NCBI GenBank assembly: GCA_963575745.1
Contig: CAUYUJ010016489.1
Span: 221,556-275,384 of the forward strand
Reading direction: 5' to 3'
Length of the DNA: 53,829 bases
Source of the DNA: Prorocentrum cordatum
Taxonomy: Eukaryota; Sar; Dinophyceae; Prorocentrales; Prorocentraceae
Shown: one piece after another, positions 41,113 to 50,281 of the stretch
Layout of the letters: each line of letters starts with the position of its first letter
How positions within the stretch are numbered: position 1 is the stretch's first letter
Program-made: the position numbers and the translations under genes
Notes under the pieces: generated by a model
Database searches by the model: none
What the model saw: the letters and a program-made list of their open reading frames with translations, nothing else
Told to the model about the DNA's origin: nothing

Positions 41113-41224
41113 ACATTCAGACGGTTGGTTTCCAGCGGTGGTCTTCCCGCGGTGCAAACTGATCCTTGTAGGCGCCTATGAAGAGGCGGCCTGGAGGGAG
41201 GATGTATTGCAATCTCCCTGATAC

Positions 41225-41521
41225 ATGTTGGGCTTACAGTGTTCCTCCCCCTCCTTCGCCTCACCCTCATCCTGCTCCTCATCCTCCTCTTCCTCTCACC
41301 CATCCTCTGCCTCCTTCTCCTTCTCCTTCTCCTCCTCCTCACCATCATCATCAGCATAAGCATTGTTATCATCATCCTCAGCATCAGTATCCGTATCAGC
41401 ATCAGCATGATCATGATGATGATGATCATAATCATCCTCATCAGCATCATCATCATCAGCATCATGATCAGCATCATTATCAGCAACATCACCATCATCA
41501 CCATCATCATCATCAGCATCA

Positions 41522-41556
<35 letters not shown>

Positions 41557-41620
41557 AACATCATCTTCATCATCCTCATATTCATCCACATCCTCACGCT
41601 CATCCTCATCCTCTAGAGGA
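41225..41620. repeat. (CTC)n then (ATC)n / (ATCGTC)n microsatellite
   Basis: CTC-rich to about 41340, then CATCATCAGCATC and CATCGTCATCGTC to about 41612. The Asp-rich, Met-rich, His-rich and Ile-rich frames are artefacts. Confidence 0.9.
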
Positions 41621-42439
41621 AACAAACCTACTTCGCTTTTGACCACCCTGGCTTCCAAGAGATATCAAGCGATGCCGAACTACGCCCTATACTGGCCAGG
41701 CCGCTTGACGAGGAGGCGCGTGGTATGACTTGGTTTTTCCTTGAAGCGAAAGCGGGGTAGGTAATTCGCGCTCTGATCACCATCATGAGCACCAGCACCA
41801 GCATCATCGTCCCTCCTCCTCCCTGCTCCTGCGCCCTGCTCCTCCTCTTCCCATCTTTCTCTCCTTGTCCTCCTCCCCTTCGACTTCCGAGGAGGAGGAA
41901 GGGTGACCGCCAACTCGAGCCAGCCAGGGCCACGTGGCTGGGCGTCGAATGGGTATGGGGGAGGGCTCTCGTGGCCTAGCGCCTTCTCGAAGCCCAAGGC
42001 CGTCGCAGGACAGACCGACGCCGCCGACCAAACTGGGCCCGGGGCAGCGCGCCAGGGAGGTCGGCGCGGTCGAGTCTCTACGCGGAGGCGCGCCGGACAG
42101 CGTCGTGCCCACAGTCGGCGGCGTCGTGGCATAGGTGGTGCTGTGGCCGTAGCCCCGTGGCGCCTGCACGACGGAGCATCTGCGCGCCACGGGGCTGTCT
42201 CGGAACCTGTGCATGGTTTGCCTGTGGTGAACTTAATACGGGCTGCTGCACGAGCCGGCCCGCGCATGCCCTGGACGGGGCCCTGCCCGGCGGAGCCTGC
42301 GATGCTCGCGTAGCCCCCGTGATCCCAGCTTGATGGCGCCCGCGACCGCCATGCCGCCATCGCGCCTCGACCGGCCGTGCGGGCTGAGGCCAGCCCCCCC
42401 GACGGCAAGCGGATGCAAAAAGGTGCGGTTCCCACAAAC
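41621..42439. other. Unassigned; GC-rich core 41890-42420
   Basis: A GC step covers 41890-42420, with overlapping open frames on both strands (minus 41680-42771, 363 codons; plus 41903-42313). None shows a recognisable domain, and the longest enters repeat K. A host exon here is possible but unsupported. Confidence 0.3.
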
Positions 42440-42992
42440 GGCCTTTCTCTTCCACCGTCCTCCCCTACTGTTACTCCTCCTCCACCACCACAAAAATGCA
42501 GTAACTGCACGTATATTGGGGGGGTCATTGTCAAAATGTGTGATCTTTCGCCTTTACGCCACGCACACTCGTCTGACAAGGTTGCCACCGCTTCAAGGAT
42601 GGAGGGCGGGTCTTTCTCAACATGGGGCTCACACATTCGCGCATCGCACATTCGCTTCAGAGTTTGCAGCAACTTCGCGGATGGAGGGGGGTCAAAATGC
42701 TGGCGACGAAAAAGAACTGGGTCTAACGAGGGATGACGTAGCGACCCTGCGTGGTGGCACATGCGGGCCACAAGCGTGGCACGCTATATTGAAAACGCAG
42801 GGTTTTACAAACGACATTATGAACACGTCCGTGATAACGTTGTATCGCAGGAATAGCGCTCTGCAAAGATATAGAACTGTCCAGACACTACTGTTGCATG
42901 GATTCGCGGCGCTGAAGTCAAAGGAACGGCGTTCTGGCACGAATGAGGATTGTCAGGACGCCGCATTCACGCTGATTCGAGGAAATCTGACC
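42440..42992 (+). repeat. Composite dispersed repeat K, copy 4
   Basis: GGATGGAGGGCGGGTCTTTC, ACATGGGGCTCACAC and GCGGATGGAGGGG units are followed by diverged type-2 units (CGGCGCTGAAGTCAAAGG, GTTCTGGCACGAATG). It lies about 170 bp upstream of the copia 5' LTR. Confidence 0.55.
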
Positions 42993-43161
42993 CTAAGAAT
43001 GGTCTACTGTCACGGTTGAAAAGTCGTTTGGTTGTTTTCCAACGAGGCACGTCCCGCAATGAGAAAACACTATTGTAAGGACCAATCAAAAAATCTTGGA
43101 GGGAGGTTAATTGGTATTGCACTGGTTATCACCCTCTTTCCTCCTTCTCCTCCTGTTCCTC

Positions 43162-43292
43162 AGCTAGGATTTCAGGTAGTGAGGCTTGGCTTTAGGGTTC
43201 TAGTTGAAGGTGTAAGCTTCGCAGACAGACAGACAGGTATGTGCCCGTATTCGCATCGGGGCTCAAGGAGAAACATCTCTCTTATCTCCGCT
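43162..43292 (+). repeat. 5' LTR of the copia element
   Basis: It matches 52874-53004 at 129 of 131 positions (differences at 43167 and in GGTAGTGAGG/GGTAGTAAGG). It is short for a copia LTR. The termini AGCTA...CCGCT lack canonical TG...CA. It contains CAGACAGACAGACAGG and a GGGGCTCAAGG string. Confidence 0.85.
43245..43267 (+). other. Spliced-leader-like string in 5' LTR
   Basis: It begins CCGTA and ends GGCTCAAG, as does the dinoflagellate spliced leader, but the centre (TTCGCATCGG) differs and is 2 nt longer. About 16 of the 21 leader positions match. The 3' LTR has the identical string at 52957-52979. Chance similarity is possible. Confidence 0.3.
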
Positions 43293-43293
43293 C

Positions 43294-43306
43294 TGGTAGC
43301 GGAGCC
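43294..43306 (+). promoter_or_regulatory. Primer binding site, initiator-Met tRNA-like
   Basis: TGGTAGCGGAGCC starts two bases after the 5' LTR. It is close to TGGTAGCAGAG, the complement of the eukaryotic initiator methionine tRNA 3' end including CCA. One mismatch may reflect the host tRNA. Confidence 0.65.
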
Positions 43307-43530
43307 GCCTCTCGGGGCGGCGCGCGCGGCCCCCGCCAGGCCCGGCAGCGATATCACATCGAGAAGCTGAACCTCGTTCAGCTGATCAGGAACTACGGGT
43401 TTCTGGACGCTTACCTCGTGAAGGTGAGCCGCACCGACAGCTCGGTGCTCGAGAGATCGACAAGTTCGACGACTACCTTCCCCTCGTCATCGTCAACGCC
43501 GATTGGCCTGGCGACTACATTACACCCGGT
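43307..43530 (+). other. 5' leader segment resembling a captured coding fragment
   Basis: One frame reads KLNLVQLIRNYGFLDAYLVK and, after a shift near 43450, the next frame reads EIDKFDDYLPLVIVNADWPG. Both look like ordinary protein rather than leader sequence, and GC content is higher than in the pol region. The family is not recognised. It may be a transduced host fragment or the decayed start of Gag. Confidence 0.35.
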
Positions 43531-43808
43531 AAAGAACACGTACATCACTTGTAAAGAATACGGACACATATCGGTACAGAATACGGACACATATTGGTAA
43601 AGAATACGGACACATATCGGTACAGAATACGGACGACATCGATTGGTAAAGAATACGGACGACATCGATTGGTAAAGAATACGGACGACATCGATTGGTA
43701 AAGAATACGGACGACATCAACTGGTAAAGAATACGGACACCCATTGGTAAAGAATACGGACACTTACTGGTAAAGAATACGGACATTCATTGGTAAAGAA
43801 TACGGCTC
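43531..43808 (+). repeat. Tandem repeats in the copia 5' leader
   Basis: About 11 units of 19-26 bp are built on GGTAAAGAATACGGAC with tails such as GACATCGATT or ACATATT. They end only a few bases before the Gag ATG. Conservation between units is high, which suggests recent expansion. Confidence 0.85.
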
Positions 43809-43814
43809 ATCAAG

Positions 43815-44315
43815 ATGGCTAGAGACTTCATCGGTGGACAATTACCCCTTGAAGAAGCTACGCGTCAAACACCTCCCGGTTGGAAACCGGGTATCGCGAA
43901 GTATGGCATCAAGAAATGCCTTCAGAAGTTGAGCTTGTGGTGGCGGACAAAGAATATCGAGGACGAGAGCGTGGCGGCACTACTTGTATTGCAGCGCCTA
44001 CAAGGCGGAGCGCTGAAGCAGGCCATGAGATTCAAAGTTATACGTGACGGAATCGAGTATGTTGGCGAGAATGCTTTCGCTCTCACTCGGATCGCAGAAG
44101 ACGGCAACCTTGGTATTCTAGCCCAGCCATCAGGATTATCATTATTCACACGATGGCTCTCAGCAGAGTACGGTCTCAATGAGCAGGATTCAGTTGGCAT
44201 ATCCCTCGAGAAGTTTTTCAGTTACAAGCGTGGACCTCGGGATCTTCTCCAATATATATATATATATCAGACTTTGAACTCGTGTACGATGAAGCACATG
44301 ATCAAGCAGGGTTGA
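43815..44315 (+). CDS. gag: Copia Gag, N-terminal part (frameshifted)
   Basis: An ATG at 43815 just after the leader repeats opens a 166-codon frame. Residues 1 to about 150 (WKPGIAKYGIKK, LSLWWRTKN, LVLQRLQGGALKQAMRF) have the helical, Trp-containing character of copia Gag proteins that assemble the virus-like particle. At the (TA)n run near 44251-44267 the frame runs off into about 16 unrelated residues and a stop, while the matching continuation (DFELVYDEAHDQAGL) lies in another frame. The last residues are therefore an artefact of repeat slippage. A programmed shift is less likely because no slippery heptamer is evident. Confidence 0.75.
   Translation: MARDFIGGQLPLEEATRQTPPGWKPGIAKYGIKKCLQKLSLWWRTKNIEDESVAALLVLQRLQGGALKQAMRFKVIRDGIEYVGENAFALTRIAEDGNLGILAQPSGLSLFTRWLSAEYGLNEQDSVGISLEKFFSYKRGPRDLLQYIYIYQTLNSCTMKHMIKQG
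44251..44267 (+). repeat. (TA)n run at the Gag frameshift
   Basis: The AATATATATATATATAT run lies inside coding sequence. A length change of two bases moves the frame and explains the split between the two Gag parts. Confidence 0.7.
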
Positions 44316-47300
44316 CCATCAACGCCGTGGGCAGGAGCTATCTCATGTTGGCAGGTTGTGATTTACCAAGCAAACGGATCGACGATATCAAACTCAAGAT
44401 CGACGGCGGCCTCAACAGATTTGGAGAGATCAAAGCAATTCTTTCTCGACTCGCAAAGCAGAACCAGGCTCAGAATAACCCCGAGCAGTACGACGGCTAC
44501 TGGGTCGACTCGGACGACGAATATGAGGAGTACGACGACGGATATTATGATAGGCATGGTTACTGGCATTACTACGAGGACGAGCACTGGGGCGAGGAAG
44601 AGTACGAGTATGATGACTCTTATGATCAAGATGGAGATGCATACAAAGGTACTGGCAAAAGGAATAACCCCGGCAACTGCAGCAAATGCGGTTCCAAGTG
44701 GCACAACACAGCGGACTGCCCAGCTGGCAAGGACAAGGACAAGGATGCTCACAAAGACCAGAACGACTCGCATGGCAAGGACAAGAACAAGAGCAAGGGC
44801 AAAGGACGCGACAACGGCAAGGGCAAGAGCAGCAGTTATGATCGTGGTAAAGGCTATGGAAAATCTCGTGGTCGAAGCAAAGGACGCGGCAAGAGCAGAA
44901 AAGGGAAAAGTAGAAGTAAAGGCAAGCGTCGAGAGCACTACGAGGACGACTACGACGACGAGTACTACGACTACGAAGACAACTGGTGGGGTTCCGATAA
45001 TACTGGAAGTTGGTATCATGCCGATGCGGACGTGCGGGCCTCGACGCAGCGAGTTCACAAGACGGACATTGGCAATCACGGCTTCTTGCACTTCGAGGAT
45101 GGCGATACCCCCCTATCCAGAGGAGCAGCATCTTCGTGGTCATCTCTGCAGACCACCCAGTCGCACGATCTTGACGAGACTAAAGCAAACACACCACCGA
45201 AGAGTTTTCTGGACGCCTATGATGTGGACAACATACCGAGAACTCCAATGGCAAACACGAAGAGATCATCACCGATCGGCCCTACTTCCTCGGATAGGCA
45301 GGCCTCTTGGACACCAAGCTTGAGTTTCCTGAATGAAGAAGAAGCCTCCACTCAGCAGGAACCATCGGAGGACGCACCAGTGGTTCGACGTGGCGTGGTA
45401 CCTGGCGGTCTAGAATTTCTTGTCAGAGACATGAGCAACTCAGATCAAGGTCAGTACCCAGTACAGGACTTGGACTCAAGCAGCTATCACATGGTGAGAG
45501 GACGTAAAAGATATGGACTACTATACGACCCTGGAGCGGCATCAGGCATCATCGGCACCGACACAGTCAGAGAGTATCACCGAGACATCATCCCCAGAAT
45601 GGACATGGAGACGCGACCGACGAAGTCAAAGTTCACTGGCATTGATGGCAAACCCACTCCAGGTATCGGCAAGATCGTTCTACCGCTCATGATTCCGGCT
45701 CTCAAGGGAGCCACCTTCACGGGCGATATGATCGGGAATCACGGCAGTTTCTGTCCTGGTCTTCTTCCTCTCTCCACCTCGATGAGGTATCGAGCAGTGA
45801 TGTTCAGTAACGTGTTTCCGAATGGAGATGGCATCCTAGCATTGTTTCCACAGACTCTGGCACAGATGGACGGCAAGCGGAAACCTACACCGATATACAT
45901 CAGACTACTATTCACGGAATCTGGACACTACATCATACCTATCGACAACGTATCGACGAAGGAAGAAGTGGATCAGCAGTATCTACACGATCATGTCATG
46001 AATCACGTCAACTGGTTCACTAGCTTCAAGCCTTCGACATCATCATCCAGATCACCGGCAGCAGACTTTCATCAAGAAGCTACACCCTTGGACACTGGCA
46101 CCGTTAACAATCCTCTTTCAGGCGACAAGCAGGAGATCATCAGTCAGCTCCAGAATTTGACCAGCAGCATACAGAACCTCCAGCAGCAGATCAACCCCAA
46201 TGGCGACGGCCTCGGCAGCTTTCTAGCCACCGAGAACGTTGGATCATCAGGAGCTCCACCGCCTCCTGAAGCACCCATGGCCGACTACATGACCAGAAAG
46301 AAGCACTTAACAAAGACTCAGCAGTTCTGGAAGGTTTGGGGTCAATTCAAAGGGGCACTATACACTGGCGACAAGTTTGCAGATGGACTTGATGATACCC
46401 AGCTTGAGCGATTTCGTAGGAACTATCAAGGCGTTCCTGAGAAGTTCTACAGTCGCACCAAACTGCCGGTCATCACCCCGAAGAATGCTCTTCAATTCCT
46501 CAAGCATCTGAAGGATAATGGAATCACGAGCGTGGACATGCAGGAGCATTTCAGCGGCAGCAGCACTCTCAGCTACTGGGCCTATCGCAGTGAAGTATCG
46601 GCTCTTTTTCCAACGGACATGCGGTACGGCTGGAACTTGAATCTTATGGAACATCAACAGATCATCGAGACTTTCTTCAAATCCTTGAGAGTTTGGTTGA
46701 AGTTCTTTTCACCAGAGTGCACACCCTGGTCATTGGCTAGCACGACGGCAGACCCCAAGATGAAAGCTCTGGCGAGGATCACGGACAAGGCATCACTACA
46801 GTGGATCGCCGACACGTGCAAGCGCTTGAAGGAGGACTCGACCGACTACATCATTGAGAATCCTAGCAAGAGCTGTATTTGGGATGAATCACCACTCAAG
46901 GATCTAATGGACGATGACAGATTGCATCAGAACATATGCGACCAATGCCAACACGGACTTCAAGAGTCAGATGGCACCCCTATCCAGAAACGAACGAAGT
47001 TTGCAGCATCATTCCGTCTCAAGCGAACAGCACAGACATGCAGATGTGTGCGACCCCATGCTTGGCTAGTTGGCGGTGCTCAGACAACTAGGTCAAAAAT
47101 GTATCCTGAGAAGTTATGCAAGAATCTCCTCAGGGACATACTTCGGCGATTGGAGCGCGGTCTCACTAGCCCATTGGACTTGTCGTATTGGACCTGCGAT
47201 CGCTGTAAGAACGGCAACAAAGCTACTGGACCACATACTCGGACGAAAGGTTGCAGGTTCGATCCTCAAAGAGTCCCACCGGCAGCAGAACCTGGATCCT

Positions 47301-50281
47301 CATCCGCTCCATCGGCATCGGCACCACCAGCGCCAGCAGCATCAGCACCAGAACCAGGAGCAGTACAGCAAGGCGAAGTACCTCAACAGCCACCTCAGTC
47401 AGAACCAGCGGTGAAGGCTCCACTTGAGCTACCTCCTGGACTGGTTCCACCTGAGCAGGTCAAGAAGGACAAGGCGAGTTGCGAGGACGATACCGCGGAC
47501 CAACCCAGCATCTCAAAAGATAATCCATCTAAGACGTTGGCCATCAAGCCCAACTTCGATTTGCAGCGCTTCAAACATCAACTCGAGGAGGCGGCCACAG
47601 AGCAGGCAAGGTTGGCTCTCTTGTTGGGATTTCACATTAAGTTCTGGCATGCGACAGCATATGAGATGGCACGATTATTATCAGCACTTGGGGTATCTCC
47701 AGAGATTATCAAATTGGCCCCTCGAATTTGCACTGATCTATGTGGTTCTTGTCGTAAATTCACTCACCCACTACATCGACCAGCCTTTCGAGCACACCTC
47801 GCGACGAGATTCAATGAGCGAGTTCAGGGCGACTTATTCTTTCTTTGGGATCAGATATGGCTCATTCTCGTCGACGAACACATTCGCTACAAGACGACGG
47901 GCAAGCTAGGCTCGAAGACTGGAGTGGAATATTTACGAGGACTTTGTGAGCATTGGGTCAGATTCTTCGGACCATTGGAACGTTTCGTTTCGGATCAGGA
48001 AGGATCGTTGACAAGTGACTTGGTGGGAACAGCTCTGGACAGATATTCGATTCAGCGCGAGTTTGCAGGCACTGACCCGAACCAGGGGCAGCACACGACA
48101 ACCGGTCTCGTGGAAAGTCATATTCGCATGACCAAGGCTATCGCACTCAAAAACAAAGTGGACGCTAAACGAGACGGTCTTGAGGTTTCTGACGAGACGC
48201 TGATTTACGAGGCCACCATGTCACAAAACCTGTTGCTCAACTACGGCGGTAGTACTCCAGCCAACGCGTTGCTCGGATTTACTCCCCGCGACTTCTATGA
48301 TGGCCAGGCCTCTACTGTGACATCCGCCAGAGGTGCGCTCGAGATCTCGCCCGACACTTTCGAGTCGAACATCAGGATGAGACTGCGATCGAAGCAGAAC
48401 GTTCTGAAAGCGATTGTTGAAGAGCGCATTGCGGTTGCCAACAGGTCTAGACCCCAACGATTGGACACTGAGAAGATCAAGGTTGGCGATCAAGTGGATC
48501 TTTATCGTACTCCCGACAAGAAAGATCAAGAAGGTTGGAGAGGGCCCTGTGAGCTTCTCCACGTGAAGACGACTGGCGCTATCGTGGTCTGGAACGGTTA
48601 TCCGTACATCGTACCCCTACGACACATACGCCTGCATCAACCACTCACAGGCTGGGTCACTAGTGTTTTGGAGCAGCGCATGACCACCTCAGAGATGGCA
48701 TATTTGGTGAACGACTACGTGGACATGCTTGACATCATTGAGGGCACGATACCGTTCAAACCTCAGATCATGGGCAATATTATTGGAAAGGATGGTCTTC
48801 AGCATCAGACGCCAACGGATCTATCTCAGAACCCTCCTAAGCTCTGGCAGCAGGCAGTACAATGTGCGGAGAACGAGTGGGGCATTAAGATCGACGGCAT
48901 CATATACGGCAGGTGCGTTCGACGACTCTACGAGATCAGTGGCGCATCATTCGGTCGACAAGTAATCTGGGACTGCACCAATCGATCTCAGTATGTCACG
49001 CGCGACATCAACCCCAGCAGGCAAGTACTTGACATCCTGAAGACGATCCCAGGCATGAAGGACACCGACGCATGCAGTATTGCATTCTACACGTTCAACG
49101 CAGCTTCGGAAGACGCCGAGACCAAGAAGTACATCCTGCCAGACCTCTCCGACATCAGCAGCATTGGCTATGATCCCGACGAGGGCTCACCAGACATCGA
49201 TCTTCCTCTTCAGTGGCCTCACAACCCACCAGAAGACCGAGGAGCACCACCTGATGCACCGGCTCCCGCTGTCCAACCTGGACCGTCGTCGAGCCCAACA
49301 TCACCCGGAATTGCTCAACCAGCAACGGATGGACCTTCAGGTCCGCCTCCAGCTCCTCCAGCTCCACCTGCAGTGCGAGTGGGTCCAGAGAGGTTTGATA
49401 TCAGCGATCGGGACATGACGTGGCAAGAAGAAGGCGACAGCATCAGCAGCCCCTCACAACTCATGCCACCACGACCTCCTTTTCCGCCTGCACCTCCTGC
49501 GCCTCCAGCGGCTTCGAGGATTCGGATTCGAGAACCCGAGGTGGATCAAGTGGTACCCATCGACGTAGACGACCATAGCATGGAAGAGATTGGCGGCACT
49601 GGCGGATCTCCTGGATTACCTCCGGCACCACCACCAGCTCATCCAGTACCAAAGGCGGCCACACCAATCGTGGTACCAAAGACTCAGACACCTACTCCGA
49701 TGGCATCATCACCTATCGAGGCACCAGCTCCAGCGCCAACTTTCATTCCCAAGACGTGGCGGCAGAAGATTGAACGACGGGAGCTCAGCAGGTCACCACC
49801 TCGACAGCGAAACACACCTGGTACATCGAGTCAGGCAGCAGGATCACGAACATCCACGACTTCATTACCTCCTACTTCTCATCCTCCATCTCATTCCTCA
49901 TCCAAGACTCCTACTTCGGCAGTGCCACCGACTGAGTCCACCGTGGCAGCTCCGACATCGTCGAGCAGCCCGGCTAAGACGAGCTCAACGGCACAGACTA
50001 CGAATATCCACGGTAAGAAGGAACCAACTCCCGTGAGGATTGACACTCCTGAGGCTGACAAGGACACCATCGAGTACGATCATGTTCCTGATAAGAGCAC
50101 GGTTGAGTACGACGAAACTCCTGAGGGCGCAGCATCACCAGCACCAACGGTTGACCACGGCTCGCCCAAGAAATACAACGAGGTGAACGTATCACCAGAG
50201 AAGGCTCAACAAACCTCGAAGAAACACGATCTCAGTCATGACGACGGCATCAGGATCCCTGGTCAGAACCTGTCACCATAA
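44282..50281 (+). CDS. gag-pol: Copia Gag-Pol: Gag C-terminus, protease, methyltransferase-like domain, integrase
   Basis: 1999 codons; the frame is open upstream into the (TA)n run, so the GTG at 44282 is not a real start. Residues 133-146 form a CX2CX4HX4C zinc knuckle in a Lys/Asp/Gly-rich basic stretch (nucleocapsid-like). DPGAASGIIG with Asp416 is the aspartic protease site. Residues about 745-960 resemble a cytosine methyltransferase (FSGSS, SPECTPWS, IENP, CDQC, YPEKLC). Residues 1118-1157 are HX4HX30CX2C, the integrase zinc domain, followed by catalytic Asp1184, Asp1238 and Glu1278; the last spacing is 39 rather than the usual 35. Residues about 1398-1450 are an SH3-like integrase tail. 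Residues about 1640-1999 are Pro/Ala/Ser-rich and end at a TAA in the same frame as the reverse transcriptase. Confidence 0.9.
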   Translation: MYDEAHDQAGLTINAVGRSYLMLAGCDLPSKRIDDIKLKIDGGLNRFGEIKAILSRLAKQNQAQNNPEQYDGYWVDSDDEYEEYDDGYYDRHGYWHYYEDEHWGEEEYEYDDSYDQDGDAYKGTGKRNNPGNCSKCGSKWHNTADCPAGKDKDKDAHKDQNDSHGKDKNKSKGKGRDNGKGKSSSYDRGKGYGKSRGRSKGRGKSRKGKSRSKGKRREHYEDDYDDEYYDYEDNWWGSDNTGSWYHADADVRASTQRVHKTDIGNHGFLHFEDGDTPLSRGAASSWSSLQTTQSHDLDETKANTPPKSFLDAYDVDNIPRTPMANTKRSSPIGPTSSDRQASWTPSLSFLNEEEASTQQEPSEDAPVVRRGVVPGGLEFLVRDMSNSDQGQYPVQDLDSSSYHMVRGRKRYGLLYDPGAASGIIGTDTVREYHRDIIPRMDMETRPTKSKFTGIDGKPTPGIGKIVLPLMIPALKGATFTGDMIGNHGSFCPGLLPLSTSMRYRAVMFSNVFPNGDGILALFPQTLAQMDGKRKPTPIYIRLLFTESGHYIIPIDNVSTKEEVDQQYLHDHVMNHVNWFTSFKPSTSSSRSPAADFHQEATPLDTGTVNNPLSGDKQEIISQLQNLTSSIQNLQQQINPNGDGLGSFLATENVGSSGAPPPPEAPMADYMTRKKHLTKTQQFWKVWGQFKGALYTGDKFADGLDDTQLERFRRNYQGVPEKFYSRTKLPVITPKNALQFLKHLKDNGITSVDMQEHFSGSSTLSYWAYRSEVSALFPTDMRYGWNLNLMEHQQIIETFFKSLRVWLKFFSPECTPWSLASTTADPKMKALARITDKASLQWIADTCKRLKEDSTDYIIENPSKSCIWDESPLKDLMDDDRLHQNICDQCQHGLQESDGTPIQKRTKFAASFRLKRTAQTCRCVRPHAWLVGGAQTTRSKMYPEKLCKNLLRDILRRLERGLTSPLDLSYWTCDRCKNGNKATGPHTRTKGCRFDPQRVPPAAEPGSSSAPSASAPPAPAASAPEPGAVQQGEVPQQPPQSEPAVKAPLELPPGLVPPEQVKKDKASCEDDTADQPSISKDNPSKTLAIKPNFDLQRFKHQLEEAATEQARLALLLGFHIKFWHATAYEMARLLSALGVSPEIIKLAPRICTDLCGSCRKFTHPLHRPAFRAHLATRFNERVQGDLFFLWDQIWLILVDEHIRYKTTGKLGSKTGVEYLRGLCEHWVRFFGPLERFVSDQEGSLTSDLVGTALDRYSIQREFAGTDPNQGQHTTTGLVESHIRMTKAIALKNKVDAKRDGLEVSDETLIYEATMSQNLLLNYGGSTPANALLGFTPRDFYDGQASTVTSARGALEISPDTFESNIRMRLRSKQNVLKAIVEERIAVANRSRPQRLDTEKIKVGDQVDLYRTPDKKDQEGWRGPCELLHVKTTGAIVVWNGYPYIVPLRHIRLHQPLTGWVTSVLEQRMTTSEMAYLVNDYVDMLDIIEGTIPFKPQIMGNIIGKDGLQHQTPTDLSQNPPKLWQQAVQCAENEWGIKIDGIIYGRCVRRLYEISGASFGRQVIWDCTNRSQYVTRDINPSRQVLDILKTIPGMKDTDACSIAFYTFNAASEDAETKKYILPDLSDISSIGYDPDEGSPDIDLPLQWPHNPPEDRGAPPDAPAPAVQPGPSSSPTSPGIAQPATDGPSGPPPAPPAPPAVRVGPERFDISDRDMTWQEEGDSISSPSQLMPPRPPFPPAPPAPPAASRIRIREPEVDQVVPIDVDDHSMEEIGGTGGSPGLPPAPPPAHPVPKAATPIVVPKTQTPTPMASSPIEAPAPAPTFIPKTWRQKIERRELSRSPPRQRNTPGTSSQAAGSRTSTTSLPPTSHPPSHSSSKTPTSAVPPTESTVAAPTSSSSPAKTSSTAQTTNIHGKKEPTPVRIDTPEADKDTIEYDHVPDKSTVEYDETPEGAASPAPTVDHGSPKKYNEVNVSPEKAQQTSKKHDLSHDDGIRIPGQNLSP

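Noticed and set aside
41097-41658. Asp-, Met- and His-rich frames
   Set aside because: They are translations of the (ATC)n microsatellite.
43531-43808. CRISPR-like array
   Set aside because: The units are contiguous tandem repeats without unique spacers of constant length, and the setting is a eukaryotic retrotransposon leader.
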